This document shows, piece after piece, positions 15,717 through 24,818 of a stretch of 64,000 bases of DNA (the stretch's first letter is position 1; each line of letters starts with the position of its first letter). The DNA lies in assembly GCA_947454025.1 (NCBI GenBank), contig CANGIZ010000002.1, forward strand, positions 1-64,000, written 5' to 3'. The stretch comes from Bacteroidota bacterium. Lineage in GTDB: Bacteria; Bacteroidota; Bacteroidia; Chitinophagales; Chitinophagaceae. Both the position numbers and the translations under genes were made by a program. Below the pieces are notes generated by a model. It made no database searches. It was not told the origin of the DNA and worked only from the letters and a program-made list of their open reading frames with translations.

Positions 15717-15730
15717 GAGGTCCCGAGCGG
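15717..15730. repeat. Attachment-site repeat within tRNA-Cys (14 bp)
   Basis: Identical to 5711-5724. It covers the discriminator, the 3' acceptor strand and the first T-stem bases of tRNA-Cys, the usual target of tRNA-specific tyrosine integrases. Confidence 0.85.
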
Positions 15731-15788
15731 ATTCGAACCGCTGTAGAAGCTTTTGCAGAGCTCTGCCTAGCCACTCGGCCACAGGACC
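15718..15788 (-). tRNA. tRNA-Cys(GCA)
   Basis: A 71-nt cloverleaf. The acceptor GGTCCTG/CGGGACC has one G-U pair and discriminator U. The anticodon arm is GAGCT-CTGCAAA-AGCTT with anticodon GCA. The T arm is AGCGG-TTCGAAT-CCGCT. CCA is not encoded. The gene stays complete because the element regenerates its 3' end, but its former terminator now lies 10 kb away at 5668-5707. Confidence 0.95.
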
Positions 15789-15884
15789 CTTTCGGGACGC
15801 GAAAATAACACAAAGAAGTTAATTATAAAAGAATTTTCCAACTAATACGAATTAAACGACATTTGTAGCCTAAATAACATTGTA

Positions 15885-16760
15885 ATGTCGACAATTGGAG
15901 CATCGGAATTGATCATTAATGATCGTGGAGCAGTTTACCATCTAAATGTAAGGCCAGAGGAATTAGCAGATACGATTATAACAGTGGGTGACCCAGAAAG
16001 AGTTGCCACAGTTAGTAAATATTTTGACCGCATTGAACACAAATGTGCGCATAGAGAGTTTATTACACATACTGGATATATTGGCAATAAAAGAATCTCT
16101 GTTTTAAGTACCGGAATTGGCCCCGACAATATCGACATTGCGCTTAACGAAGTAGATGCCTTAGCAAATATCGATTTTGAAACACGCACTATAAAAGAGC
16201 AGAAAAAATCTGTTTCAGTTATTCGTATGGGCACTTGTGGGTCATTACAAGGCGAAGTGGGCGTAGATCAATTGGTTGCAGGAACACATGGTCTTGGCAT
16301 TGACAATTTGCTACATTTTTACAAGCTCAATAATAATTCCGAAGAACAATCTATATTAACTGCATTCGAACAACATACCCAAATTACAAACCATAAAATA
16401 CAGCCTTATATTGCCAGTGCAAGTGCGGGGTTAATTAAGCACTTTGCCGACGGATATAGTCATGGCATTACGGTTACCTGTCCTGGATTTTATGGTCCGC
16501 AGGGACGTATTTTAAGGCTGCCATTAAGTATGCCCAATCTGGTGGACCAGATGACAAGTTTTAGATATGGCAACCATCATATTGCTAACTTTGAAATGGA
16601 AACCAGTGCCATTTACGGGTTGTGTAATTTATTGGGGCACCAATGTTTGAGTATTAATGTTATTGTTGCGAATAGAGTGAAGAAAGAATTTAGTAAAGAT
16701 CCAGCGAAAGCGGTGGAAAATATGATTCAAAAATCATTAGGCATTATTGCATCTATTTAA
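15885..16760 (+). CDS. Nucleoside phosphorylase (uridine phosphorylase-like)
   Basis: 291 residues. PNP/UDP family 1 motifs: ITVGDPERV near the start (phosphate-binding), LSTGIGPDNIDIALNE, VIRMGTCGSLQ, and ANFEMETSAIYGL (ribose-binding Met-Glu). It cleaves a nucleoside with phosphate to free base and ribose-1-phosphate, probably uridine. The exact substrate is not certain. It heads a run with dapF (20 nt) and a NUDIX gene (21 nt). Confidence 0.85.
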   Translation: MSTIGASELIINDRGAVYHLNVRPEELADTIITVGDPERVATVSKYFDRIEHKCAHREFITHTGYIGNKRISVLSTGIGPDNIDIALNEVDALANIDFETRTIKEQKKSVSVIRMGTCGSLQGEVGVDQLVAGTHGLGIDNLLHFYKLNNNSEEQSILTAFEQHTQITNHKIQPYIASASAGLIKHFADGYSHGITVTCPGFYGPQGRILRLPLSMPNLVDQMTSFRYGNHHIANFEMETSAIYGLCNLLGHQCLSINVIVANRVKKEFSKDPAKAVENMIQKSLGIIASI

Positions 16761-16780
16761 TAAAATGTAAAGCAACTATT

Positions 16781-17560
16781 ATGCAAATACAATTTTCAAA
16801 ATACCAAGGCACAGGCAATGACTTTGTAATCATTGATAATCGTGATGGAAGTATCTCTTTGTCCAATCAACAAGTTGCTTTTTTATGTGATCGAAGATTT
16901 GGTGTGGGTGGAGACGGCCTTATGTTATTAGGCACTGCTACAGGATTTGATTTTTCAATGACTTACTATAATGCCGATGGCACCGAAGGAACTATGTGTG
17001 GCAATGGAGGAAGATGTTTAGTTCAATTTGCGCATGACAATGGAATTGTCAAAGAGCATTACCACTTTATTGCAATTGACGGCCCACATGAAGCCATAAT
17101 TCATAACAATGGATGGATACATCTAAAAATGTCTGATGTTAATGCAGTTGAAACTGGCGAAGGATTTTTTGTAACCAATACCGGATCTCCTCACTATATT
17201 AAAATGGTATCCAATATTGAAAAGCATGATGTAGTTGGGGAAGGAAAAGCAATAAGATACAATGACCGTTTTACAAAAGAAGGGATCAATGTGAATTTTG
17301 TAGAACACCTAGCCGATCACTTATTTATAAGAACTTACGAGCGTGGAGTAGAAAATGAGACCTATAGCTGTGGAACAGGTGTAACCGCTGCTGCCATTGT
17401 TTCTTGCTTGCATAAGGAAGGGGAACACAATGTGCCTATTCAAACCTTAGGTGGAAAATTAGCAGTTAGTTTTAACAACAAAGGAGGTGGCCACTTTAAT
17501 CATATCTGGCTAAAAGGTCCCGGCACATTTGTTTTTAAGTCTAGTATTCATTTAAAATAG
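16781..17560 (+). CDS. dapF: Diaminopimelate epimerase
   Basis: 259 residues. It converts LL- to meso-diaminopimelate for lysine and peptidoglycan. Both catalytic cysteines are visible: TMCGNGGRC (about 71-79) and YSCGTGVTAAA (about 197-207). The start FSKYQGTGNDFVIID is diagnostic. Slightly short but complete for the family. Confidence 0.95.
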   Translation: MQIQFSKYQGTGNDFVIIDNRDGSISLSNQQVAFLCDRRFGVGGDGLMLLGTATGFDFSMTYYNADGTEGTMCGNGGRCLVQFAHDNGIVKEHYHFIAIDGPHEAIIHNNGWIHLKMSDVNAVETGEGFFVTNTGSPHYIKMVSNIEKHDVVGEGKAIRYNDRFTKEGINVNFVEHLADHLFIRTYERGVENETYSCGTGVTAAAIVSCLHKEGEHNVPIQTLGGKLAVSFNNKGGGHFNHIWLKGPGTFVFKSSIHLK

Positions 17561-17581
17561 TCTTCCTAAAATATTTTACCA

Positions 17582-18046
17582 ATGGCATTATTTAATGTAC
17601 GTGTATATGGCATTTTAATTGATAGCCAAGACAGATTATTAGTAAGTGACGAATTCATTCGTGGCGCCTTTATTACAAAACTTCCTGGTGGAGGTTTAGA
17701 AATTGGCGAAGGTACAAGAGATGGCCTTGCCAGAGAATTTATGGAAGAAGCCAATTTAGAAGTGAAAGTGGGTGAACATTTTTATACGACCGACTTTTTT
17801 CAAATATCCGCCTTCAATAATACAGACCAAATTATCTCTATTTATTATCGCGTATACTCCGACAAAACCGAAACCATTGTAGCAAAAGAAAAAGCTTTTG
17901 ATTTTTTACCCGAGCAGGTTGCCGATAATACTGGTACCGCAGAACATTTAAGATGGATTTATCTAAATGAATTAAACGAGGAAGCAATGACATTGCCAAT
18001 TGACAAAGTTGCTGTTAAAATGTTGTTAGACCAACGCCATTTTTAG
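17582..18046 (+). CDS. NUDIX hydrolase
   Basis: 154 residues with a NUDIX box at about 38-61: G-GLEIG-E-GTRDGLA-REFMEEAN, matching Gx5Ex7REUxEExGU except for Asn in place of the last Gly. The N-terminus (VRVYGILIDSQDRLLVSDE) is the usual first strand. It hydrolyses a nucleoside-diphosphate-linked substrate that I cannot name. It lies in the same direction as dapF. Confidence 0.85.
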   Translation: MALFNVRVYGILIDSQDRLLVSDEFIRGAFITKLPGGGLEIGEGTRDGLAREFMEEANLEVKVGEHFYTTDFFQISAFNNTDQIISIYYRVYSDKTETIVAKEKAFDFLPEQVADNTGTAEHLRWIYLNELNEEAMTLPIDKVAVKMLLDQRHF

Positions 18047-18063
18047 TAGCTGAAGAAAATTAA

Positions 18064-18849
18064 TTACACTTCATTTTCAATTCCCATCGCAGCTAATTTC
18101 ATTTTCTTAGCAGTGTCGTGTCCTAAATAAATTTCAATTCTTTTTTCTACAATAGTAATTACAGGAGTAAGTATAATAGCCATTGTAAACTTATACATAT
18201 AGTTCACAATACAAACCGCAATTACAAAACTCCAAGTCCAATTGTTACCCAATTTAAATGCAATTACTAAAACCACGAAGCTATCCACTAACTGCGAAAC
18301 CACAGTGGAACCTGTGGCACGCAACCAAGGCATCTTCTCCCCTGTTATCTTTTTAATTTTGTGAAACACAATAACATCTATAAACTGACTCACTAAAAAA
18401 GCAACCAAACTTCCTAAAATAATCCACATACCTTGACCAAAAATGGCTTCAAAAGCAGTTTGCATACTTGGCACGCCATTGCCCACCTTGGAGCCTACCC
18501 AAAAAGCAGCAGGCGCAATACGCATGGCGATGTAAAACATTAAAAAAGCATAGGCAATTAAACTCACCGCTGTAATGCTTATCCTTCTTACGGCCTTTGG
18601 TCCATAATATTCATTTACAATATCGGTAATCACAAACTCTAATGGCCATAACAACACGCCACAAGTTAAATTAAAGGACAAGCCCGATTCCCCTAAAATG
18701 GTAAAATTCGCCGGAGCTATTCCCAACACCCCTTCCAAAGAAAAGATCTTTCCACCAATACATTCCGCAATTAAAGCATTGGCTACAAAAAAAGCAGTTA
18801 TGCCTAAAAAAAGCTTAGTGGATTTATCTTTAAGAATTGAATGAATCAT
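18064..18849 (-). CDS. Queuosine precursor transporter (YhhQ/VUT family)
   Basis: 261 residues from the ATG at 18849. A longer frame to 18927 exists, but its extra residues would overlap the neighbouring gene and are unlike the family. About six membrane helices. The family signature is LLWPLEFVITDIVNEYYG, with a late polar motif TGSTVVSQLVDSFVVL. Family members import queuosine precursors such as preQ0/preQ1. The next gene upstream ends 17 nt before it. Confidence 0.85.
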   Translation of the reverse strand: MIHSILKDKSTKLFLGITAFFVANALIAECIGGKIFSLEGVLGIAPANFTILGESGLSFNLTCGVLLWPLEFVITDIVNEYYGPKAVRRISITAVSLIAYAFLMFYIAMRIAPAAFWVGSKVGNGVPSMQTAFEAIFGQGMWIILGSLVAFLVSQFIDVIVFHKIKKITGEKMPWLRATGSTVVSQLVDSFVVLVIAFKLGNNWTWSFVIAVCIVNYMYKFTMAIILTPVITIVEKRIEIYLGHDTAKKMKLAAMGIENEV

Positions 18850-18866
18850 GGATATCTTTTGAGGTG

Positions 18867-19163
18867 TTAAATAAAAGCAGCGATTATTTGTAGCAATAAC
18901 ATTAAAACAATCACAATTGTTTGCCATTTTGAAACTTGAATGGGCTGCTTAGTGAATTTCATGGCCAAGTACCAAATTCCAAAACTAATATTAGCAACGG
19001 GTGACATTTCCAAGCCCAAAACAGCTATGAAATTGGCCAAATAACTGGGCAATTTCAGCCATTTCAAAAGCATGATCATCAAGCTCAGTATAAAAAACAC
19101 ATTGCAAATAATAGCAAGCTTGCCTAAGAACGCCAGTACCGAATTGTTAAAAATTTGTTTCAT
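18867..19163 (-). CDS. Small membrane protein, unknown
   Basis: 98 residues from ATG at 19163. The frame can be extended to 19244, but that would overlap the start of the divergent YfhO-like gene and adds a non-membrane stretch. Three hydrophobic segments (about 10-33, 40-62, 77-97). It probably shares a transcript with the transporter gene 17 nt downstream. No family recognised. Confidence 0.6.
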   Translation of the reverse strand: MKQIFNNSVLAFLGKLAIICNVFFILSLMIMLLKWLKLPSYLANFIAVLGLEMSPVANISFGIWYLAMKFTKQPIQVSKWQTIVIVLMLLLQIIAAFI

Positions 19164-19216
19164 AGGAACCAATTGGCTACAAGATAAGAAAATTACGCAA
19201 AAAGGCTTTTTAGTTG

Positions 19217-19224
19217 TAGGTTTG
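19217..19224 (+). promoter_or_regulatory. -7 box (TAGGTTTG) before the YfhO-like gene
   Basis: Matches TAnnTTTG, 18 nt before the ATG at 19243. No TTG at the expected -33 spacing, so only half of the promoter is supported. Confidence 0.4.
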
Positions 19225-19242
19225 TGACTATAATTTATACGC

Positions 19243-21741
19243 ATGTTGAAGACCTATTTTAAGTCGGTATTACCGCATATTATTGCCGTTGCCATTTTTG
19301 CTATTGTTGCCATTGTTTATTGTAAACCTGCTATGGAAGGAAAGGTTCTACAGCAATCCGATATCACACAGTGGAAAGGAATGGCACAGGATGCCTTACA
19401 ATATCGTGACAAATATGGACATACGCCATATTGGACAAATAGCATGTTTGGTGGAATGCCTACGTATCAAATTACCGGTATCCCTGCCAATCCATTTTCA
19501 ATTGGCGCTTTAGATGGCCTTTTTACTTTACACTTGCCTGAACCTATTGGCTTATTTTTCTTGGCCAGCATTTGTTTTTATTTCTTGGCACAGGTTTTAG
19601 GTTTTAATACCCTCTTAAGTATCATTGGCGGATTGGCATACAGTTATGCAACCTATAATCCAATCATTGTAATGGTGGGGCATATTACTAAAATGCATAC
19701 CATTGCTTATTTGCCGTTTTTCATTGGAGCACTATTATTATTGTTTCGCAAAAAATATATTACAGGTAGTATTTTAACCACCATTGCTACTGCCCTATTT
19801 GTGCAAGCCAATCACTTGCAAATCACTTATTACGGAATTATCATTGTTGCATTTATGTCCATCTATTTTTTAATAGTTTGGATTAAGGCAAAAGAATATA
19901 ACCACTTATTTAAAACTATGGGATTAGCCATAGTTGCTGGTATGCTAGGTTTAGCGGTGAATGCGCCCATGCTAGTGAGCACTTATGAATACGGAAAAGA
20001 ATCCATCCGTGGCGGTAGTGCTTTAACAACTAAGGATAGCAAAACGACAGCAACTGGTTTAAATAAAGACTATGCATTTAGTTATAGTATGTACAAATCT
20101 GAGCCTTTGGTGATGATGTTTCCTAATTTGTATGGTGGTTCGAGCGACCCTAATACGGTAGATCCTGCAAGCTCAAAAGGAATTGAAGTATTACAACAAA
20201 TGCAACCACAAATTGCACAACAAGTACAATCCTTTTTAAATTTTTATTGGGGAGGTATCGGTTTAACGGCAGGCCCTCCTTATGTTGGTATTATCATTTG
20301 CTTTTTTGCTATAATGGGATTAAGTGTTAAATCAAATGAGCACCGCTGGTGGATAGCGGCAGCTATTATTTTTTCATTGATGCTAGCTGCAGGTTCGTAT
20401 TTTATTTCATTTAATAGTTTTGTTTTAGAACACCTTCCTTTCTATGATAAATTCAGAGCACCAAGTATGATTATTGTGGTACCTACTTTATTGTTAGGCG
20501 TTATGTCTTTATACGGAATGGATGCAATGAGTAAAGAAAGCGATTGGAAAGCTGTTTTCTCGAAATACAAATTGAGCTTTTTAGTACTTGGTTTTGTAAT
20601 TGGTTCGGCATTGTATATTTATATGACCAGTGACTTTAAAAGCAGCGAGGACGTACAAAGATTGGCTCAATGGAATTCAATTGTGAATGCTCAAATTAAA
20701 GATCCAGCTACAGCTGCTCAATACACTACTCCAGCAAATGATTTAGTAAATGCAGTGGCAACCGATCGTAAAAATTTAATTGAAGGCGATCTTGCTAAAG
20801 TATTCTTTTATATTTTGGCGATTGGCGTTTTGCTTTTCTTAGCCTTTAAAAAAATCATCAACCAGACTGTTTTGTTTATTGCATTTGGATGTATTGCACT
20901 ATTTGATTTATTCCATTTGAATCTTAAATATTTAAAACCAGAAAGCTTTGTGGAAGCTTCTGAAAACGAAAATGCATTTACTTTAACACCATTAGACAAT
21001 GCCTTGTTAAAAGACAAGAGTCATTACCGCGTTTTTGATATTCGATCTGGTGTTCAAAATTCATTTAATGGAGGTGCCATTATAGCCTACCATCACAAAA
21101 CTGTGGGTGGATACAATCCTGCTAAATTGAGCATCTATCAGGACTTAATTGAAAATCAGTGGTACAAGTTTCCAAACTGTATGCCAACAGTAAATATGAT
21201 GAATACGAAATACATCATCACAGGAAACATCAATAATGATACGGTCCCAAATCCTAACGCTTGTGGCAATGCCTGGTTTGTGAAAGGAATTGATTTCAGA
21301 AAAGGACCTGCTGAAGTGATGAATCAATTGAGTTATTTTAATCCAAAAGACACAGCAATTGTAGAGGAAAAAGATAAAATTGCAGACTTATCTGATATAC
21401 AATTTGACAACCAAGCCTCAATTCAATTGGTTAGCAACGAAAATGATGTGGTGAACTACACAAGCAATTCAAGCAAAAAGCAACTGGCCATTTTCAGTGA
21501 AGTATATTACAAATTAGGTTGGAAAGCTTATATAGACAATAAAGAAACGCCGATTGTAAAAGCGAATTATGTATTAAGGGGCTTGGTGGTTCCAGCTGGC
21601 AAACATGATATCCGTTTTGAGTTTAAACCTAGTTCTATTGAAACTGCTCAACTAGCCAGCAAAAGCATTTCATGGATTTTATGGGGTGTTATAATCGGAT
21701 TGATTGGAATACATTTTTACAATAAGAAAGCGCAAGACTAA
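19243..21741 (+). CDS. YfhO-like polytopic membrane protein
   Basis: 832 residues with about a dozen membrane helices: one at 9-28, several between about 105 and 250, more between 345 and 570, and a last one near 803-822. A large soluble part (about 575-800) precedes the last helix. The early YWTNSMFGGMPTYQI block and the later SYATYNPI and VGHITKMHTIAYLP blocks are typical of Bacteroidota YfhO proteins, which have a GT-C glycosyltransferase-like fold and are tied to cell-surface glycan modification. Its stop overlaps the next gene's start by one base (TAATG), so it opens the glycan cluster transcript. Confidence 0.8.
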   Translation: MLKTYFKSVLPHIIAVAIFAIVAIVYCKPAMEGKVLQQSDITQWKGMAQDALQYRDKYGHTPYWTNSMFGGMPTYQITGIPANPFSIGALDGLFTLHLPEPIGLFFLASICFYFLAQVLGFNTLLSIIGGLAYSYATYNPIIVMVGHITKMHTIAYLPFFIGALLLLFRKKYITGSILTTIATALFVQANHLQITYYGIIIVAFMSIYFLIVWIKAKEYNHLFKTMGLAIVAGMLGLAVNAPMLVSTYEYGKESIRGGSALTTKDSKTTATGLNKDYAFSYSMYKSEPLVMMFPNLYGGSSDPNTVDPASSKGIEVLQQMQPQIAQQVQSFLNFYWGGIGLTAGPPYVGIIICFFAIMGLSVKSNEHRWWIAAAIIFSLMLAAGSYFISFNSFVLEHLPFYDKFRAPSMIIVVPTLLLGVMSLYGMDAMSKESDWKAVFSKYKLSFLVLGFVIGSALYIYMTSDFKSSEDVQRLAQWNSIVNAQIKDPATAAQYTTPANDLVNAVATDRKNLIEGDLAKVFFYILAIGVLLFLAFKKIINQTVLFIAFGCIALFDLFHLNLKYLKPESFVEASENENAFTLTPLDNALLKDKSHYRVFDIRSGVQNSFNGGAIIAYHHKTVGGYNPAKLSIYQDLIENQWYKFPNCMPTVNMMNTKYIITGNINNDTVPNPNACGNAWFVKGIDFRKGPAEVMNQLSYFNPKDTAIVEEKDKIADLSDIQFDNQASIQLVSNENDVVNYTSNSSKKQLAIFSEVYYKLGWKAYIDNKETPIVKANYVLRGLVVPAGKHDIRFEFKPSSIETAQLASKSISWILWGVIIGLIGIHFYNKKAQD

Positions 21742-22646
21742 TGCAATTAAGCATTATTATATGTAGTTACAATCGTGCCACTTATATTGGCGATGCCCTC
21801 ACTTGTTTATATGAACAAACAAGTGGCCTTGAAGCATTTGAAGCAATTATTGTGGACAATAATTCTACCGACAATACTCCTGCAGTTTTTCAAGCATGGA
21901 GAGCTGCTCACCCCAATGGCAATTTTTCTTACATCACTGAACCCCAGCAAGGTGCTTCCTATGCAAGAAATACAGGTGCTAAAATAGCCAAAGGTCAATG
22001 GCTTTGTTTTTTAGACGATGATGCACTTGCCACTGAAACATATGTTGCCAATGTCATTAGACATATTCAGGACCAACCCTATATTGTTGGATTTGGAGGA
22101 CGCATTATACCCAAATACATTCCTGCCGAACCCAAATGGATGAGTCATTATGTGTCTTCACTAGTAGGTAATTTTGACTACGCCCCTGTTGCATGTGCAT
22201 TTGAAAATGGAAAGTATCCTTTGGAGTCCAATATGATAGTTAAGAAATCTGTTTTTGAGGAAGTAGGTGGATTTAATACGGCATTGCCTGGCGTGGTAGG
22301 AACTTTAAGAATTGGAGGAGAAGGAAAGGAATTGTTTTTTAAAATTATGGCCCTGAACCATACTATATATTATGATCCTAGTATTTGTGTGTACCATGTA
22401 GTGGAAGTAAAGAAACTAACTAGTGAATATATGTATCGAGTGGCGAGTGGTATAGGCCGCGGGGAAAGAGCAAGAACAAAAGCCATTTCTCAAAAAGCAT
22501 ATTACTACAAAGTCATTGAGTATGTCATTAAATGGGGCGCCTCCCTTGTACTAGCCATAAAATATGCACTTCAAGGGAAACCAGCAAAATCTTGGCCAGT
22601 GATCCAGTTTAGAATTGACGCATTAAAAGGTTTGCTGATTAAATAA
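21741..22646 (+). CDS. Family 2 glycosyltransferase
   Basis: 301 residues. The GT-A start LSIIICSYNRATYIGDAL, VDNNSTDNT (about 38-46) and LDDDALAT (metal-binding DDD, about 93-100) are clear. The C-terminal region is basic with a possible membrane-associated helix near 265-275. Translationally coupled to the YfhO-like gene. Donor and acceptor unknown. Confidence 0.88.
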   Translation: MQLSIIICSYNRATYIGDALTCLYEQTSGLEAFEAIIVDNNSTDNTPAVFQAWRAAHPNGNFSYITEPQQGASYARNTGAKIAKGQWLCFLDDDALATETYVANVIRHIQDQPYIVGFGGRIIPKYIPAEPKWMSHYVSSLVGNFDYAPVACAFENGKYPLESNMIVKKSVFEEVGGFNTALPGVVGTLRIGGEGKELFFKIMALNHTIYYDPSICVYHVVEVKKLTSEYMYRVASGIGRGERARTKAISQKAYYYKVIEYVIKWGASLVLAIKYALQGKPAKSWPVIQFRIDALKGLLIK

Positions 22647-22675
22647 ACTGCGGAACTTTACAAACGAACACAAAT

Positions 22676-23683
22676 TTATATACACTTGTAAAAATGTGCT
22701 TTGCCCCCCATAATAGTTGGCGCTAATCTCCACACTTCTATTACATTTTTTCCAAGTGCCCAATATTGCTTTAAGGCAGGCAAAGGCGATTGCAATTGGA
22801 TGACACTTTCAATGATACAACAAAACATTGCAAAGGGAACTGACCAGGTAAAATTCAATAGCTGAAATAAAAACCATGCAATACCATATTGTTTTCGAAT
22901 ACGTACATGATTGGAGACCATTAATTGAAGCCCCTTTTTGTCATATAAGTTCTCATAACTATTGTCCATTGAATGGGTTGCCTCTTGAATGGTAGCGCCT
23001 ATTAAATGTATGATTTGTAAATCTCCATAAATACATATACTGCCTTGTTTTCCTAAACGACTACACCACTCTACTTCCTCGGCGTATAAAAAAAAGTCTT
23101 CATCCATCAGTCCTGCTTTATCGATTGTCAATTTTTTGACCATCAAAAAAGCACCGCTTATCCAATCAATAACTTGTTCTCTTTGTGCCTGTAATACCGA
23201 AGGAGTAGATGTTTTAAAAATGCCAGCAATCTTTTTTAATAAGCTACCCCAGTAAGGCAATGGCATTAAGTGATTCAATCCGCCTTTCATGAAATTACTT
23301 CCTGAAAATTGAGGACGCAAATCCTTGTGCACTAATTGTACACCACAAGCAATATGATTTGATGATAATAATCTATCCAAACAGGCTTGAATAGTACCTG
23401 CAATTAATAAAGTATCAGGATTTAATAAAAGTACTGCTTGCGCATTTGACCTTCGAATGCCCTCGTTATTGGCCCTTGCAAATCCAGCGTTATATCCCAT
23501 TTGAATCCATTGTACAAAAGGGAATTGATTACAAATGGTCAACTTGCTATCATCTTGGGAATCATTGTCCACCACAATCCATTCAATTTGTTCATTTGCC
23601 AATAATTGCGCATCGGCAGATGCTAAACAATCGCAGATAAATCCACTTGACTTATAATTGACAATGATGATTGAAAGTTGCAT
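22676..23683 (-). CDS. Family 2 glycosyltransferase (rhamnosyltransferase-like)
   Basis: 335 residues from ATG at 23683 (MQLSIIIVNYKSSG). A TTG/ATG-less extension to 23725 only adds unrelated residues. Motifs: VVDNDSQDDS, GYNAGFARANNEG, LLNPDTLL (DxD equivalent) and AEEVEWCSRLGKQG (acceptor acidic motif). A hydrophobic stretch near 285-300 may anchor it to the membrane. Convergent with the previous GT2 and divergent from the acyltransferase. Confidence 0.88.
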   Translation of the reverse strand: MQLSIIIVNYKSSGFICDCLASADAQLLANEQIEWIVVDNDSQDDSKLTICNQFPFVQWIQMGYNAGFARANNEGIRRSNAQAVLLLNPDTLLIAGTIQACLDRLLSSNHIACGVQLVHKDLRPQFSGSNFMKGGLNHLMPLPYWGSLLKKIAGIFKTSTPSVLQAQREQVIDWISGAFLMVKKLTIDKAGLMDEDFFLYAEEVEWCSRLGKQGSICIYGDLQIIHLIGATIQEATHSMDNSYENLYDKKGLQLMVSNHVRIRKQYGIAWFLFQLLNFTWSVPFAMFCCIIESVIQLQSPLPALKQYWALGKNVIEVWRLAPTIMGGKAHFYKCI

Positions 23684-23726
23684 GTACAATAAGACTTTGA
23701 GACATGAAGATACGGCGAAATCCATT

Positions 23727-23734
23727 TATATTTG
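23727..23734 (+). promoter_or_regulatory. -7 box (TATATTTG) before the acyltransferase
   Basis: Exact TAnnTTTG match 16 nt before the ATG at 23751. It supports that start over the earlier in-frame one. The nearest TTG (23697-23699) is 27 nt upstream, wider than usual. Confidence 0.4.
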
Positions 23735-23750
23735 CCTTATACCTTACATC

Positions 23751-24818
23751 ATGCATCAGTCACAAAATATGCTAAAGCCTACTACTCGAGCAGCCAATAA
23801 TTTTGACATTATTCGTATTCTATTTGCATGGTTAGTCATTATATCGCATGCCTATATTTTATCGGGGAGTAAGCAATGTGATTGGATATGCGAAGCTACT
23901 CACCATTATATTAATTTCTCTTATTTTGGCGTAAAAGGGTTTATCACTATTTCCGGATTTCTAATATTTAAAAGTCTACAGCGTTCCCCCAATCCACTAG
24001 ACTATTTATGGAAACGTGTCATTCGTATTTATCCAGGACTCATAATTGTATTAGGACTTTCTATTGGGATGGCCTATTTAATTTACCAGCCAGGCAATGA
24101 CTATTTTAATTTTAAGACTGAGGCAACCAATTATTTTTTAAATAACCTAACCCTATACCATAATCAATGGCGCATTCATGGTGTATTAGATAACAACCCC
24201 AATACAGCTATTAATGGATCCCTATGGACTATGGGATTTGAATTCTTCTTTTACTTGGTATTATTAATCATTTTCCCATTTCGTTCTTATAAAAATTTTA
24301 TAGCCATCCTCTTACTCATTGGGATTGCCATTTTATTGTATGGAAACTTATATCATATCAACGATTTAAGAGCCGTAGATTTTAAATTAAGAGTGGATTT
24401 TATTTTTGAATTAGGCGTCTTTTTTTTAATAGGTTCTTTTTGGGCTTTGATTGATTGGTCTTTACTAAAATATGATATGCACTTGTTCATTGTTGCCTGC
24501 GTATGGATGGTTATTGTCATTGGAGGAAAGATGAACCCCATTTGGCTATGTTTAGCATGGCCCTATATTGTTTTATATATTGGACAAAAAACTTCCCCCT
24601 TTGCTGGGTGGATTCATCGTAACTTGGAAGACCCTTCCTATGGCATTTATTTATACGCATTCCCGGTACAACAAATGCTTATCTACTTTTTCAAACCAAG
24701 TGTGGGCGTATTGCTCTGGTCCAGCACGGTTATTGCATTTGCGCTAGGAATTGTTTCTTGGAAATGGATTGAAAAAAAGATATTAAAACTAAAAGACTTA
24801 TTCGCTTTTAGGCCTTAA
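23751..24818 (+). CDS. Acyltransferase 3 family membrane protein
   Basis: 355 residues from ATG at 23751. Earlier in-frame starts fall inside the divergent glycosyltransferase and before the -7 box. About ten membrane helices. The N-terminus NNFDIIRILFAWLVIISHAY holds the family's R and catalytic-type H (IISHA). Members O-acetylate or succinylate surface sugars. Its 3' end overlaps the convergent glycosyltransferase by 21 bp. Confidence 0.87.
   Translation: MHQSQNMLKPTTRAANNFDIIRILFAWLVIISHAYILSGSKQCDWICEATHHYINFSYFGVKGFITISGFLIFKSLQRSPNPLDYLWKRVIRIYPGLIIVLGLSIGMAYLIYQPGNDYFNFKTEATNYFLNNLTLYHNQWRIHGVLDNNPNTAINGSLWTMGFEFFFYLVLLIIFPFRSYKNFIAILLLIGIAILLYGNLYHINDLRAVDFKLRVDFIFELGVFFLIGSFWALIDWSLLKYDMHLFIVACVWMVIVIGGKMNPIWLCLAWPYIVLYIGQKTSPFAGWIHRNLEDPSYGIYLYAFPVQQMLIYFFKPSVGVLLWSSTVIAFALGIVSWKWIEKKILKLKDLFAFRP

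Larger units (their letters stand above)
5711..15730. mobile_element. Integrated element in the tRNA-Cys 3' end (about 10 kb)
   Basis: The 14-bp word GAGGTCCCGAGCGG, which is the tRNA-Cys 3' acceptor and T-arm flank, occurs at 5711-5724 and again within tRNA-Cys at 15717-15730. The unit between is 10,006 bp. A tyrosine integrase gene lies next to the intact tRNA, followed by a HTH/excisionase-like gene. Cargo: a 90-residue unknown, a 1422-residue YadA-head/S74 protein, a T9SS-sorted protein and a divergent membrane-spanning regulator. No conjugation or replication genes are visible, so it is an integrative island or satellite rather than a full ICE. The tRNA terminator left stranded at 5668-5707 supports the insertion polarity. 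Confidence 0.85.

Noticed and set aside
18850-18927. Longer N-terminus of the queuosine-precursor transporter
   Set aside because: It overlaps the upstream gene and lacks family resemblance; ATG at 18849 gives the normal start.
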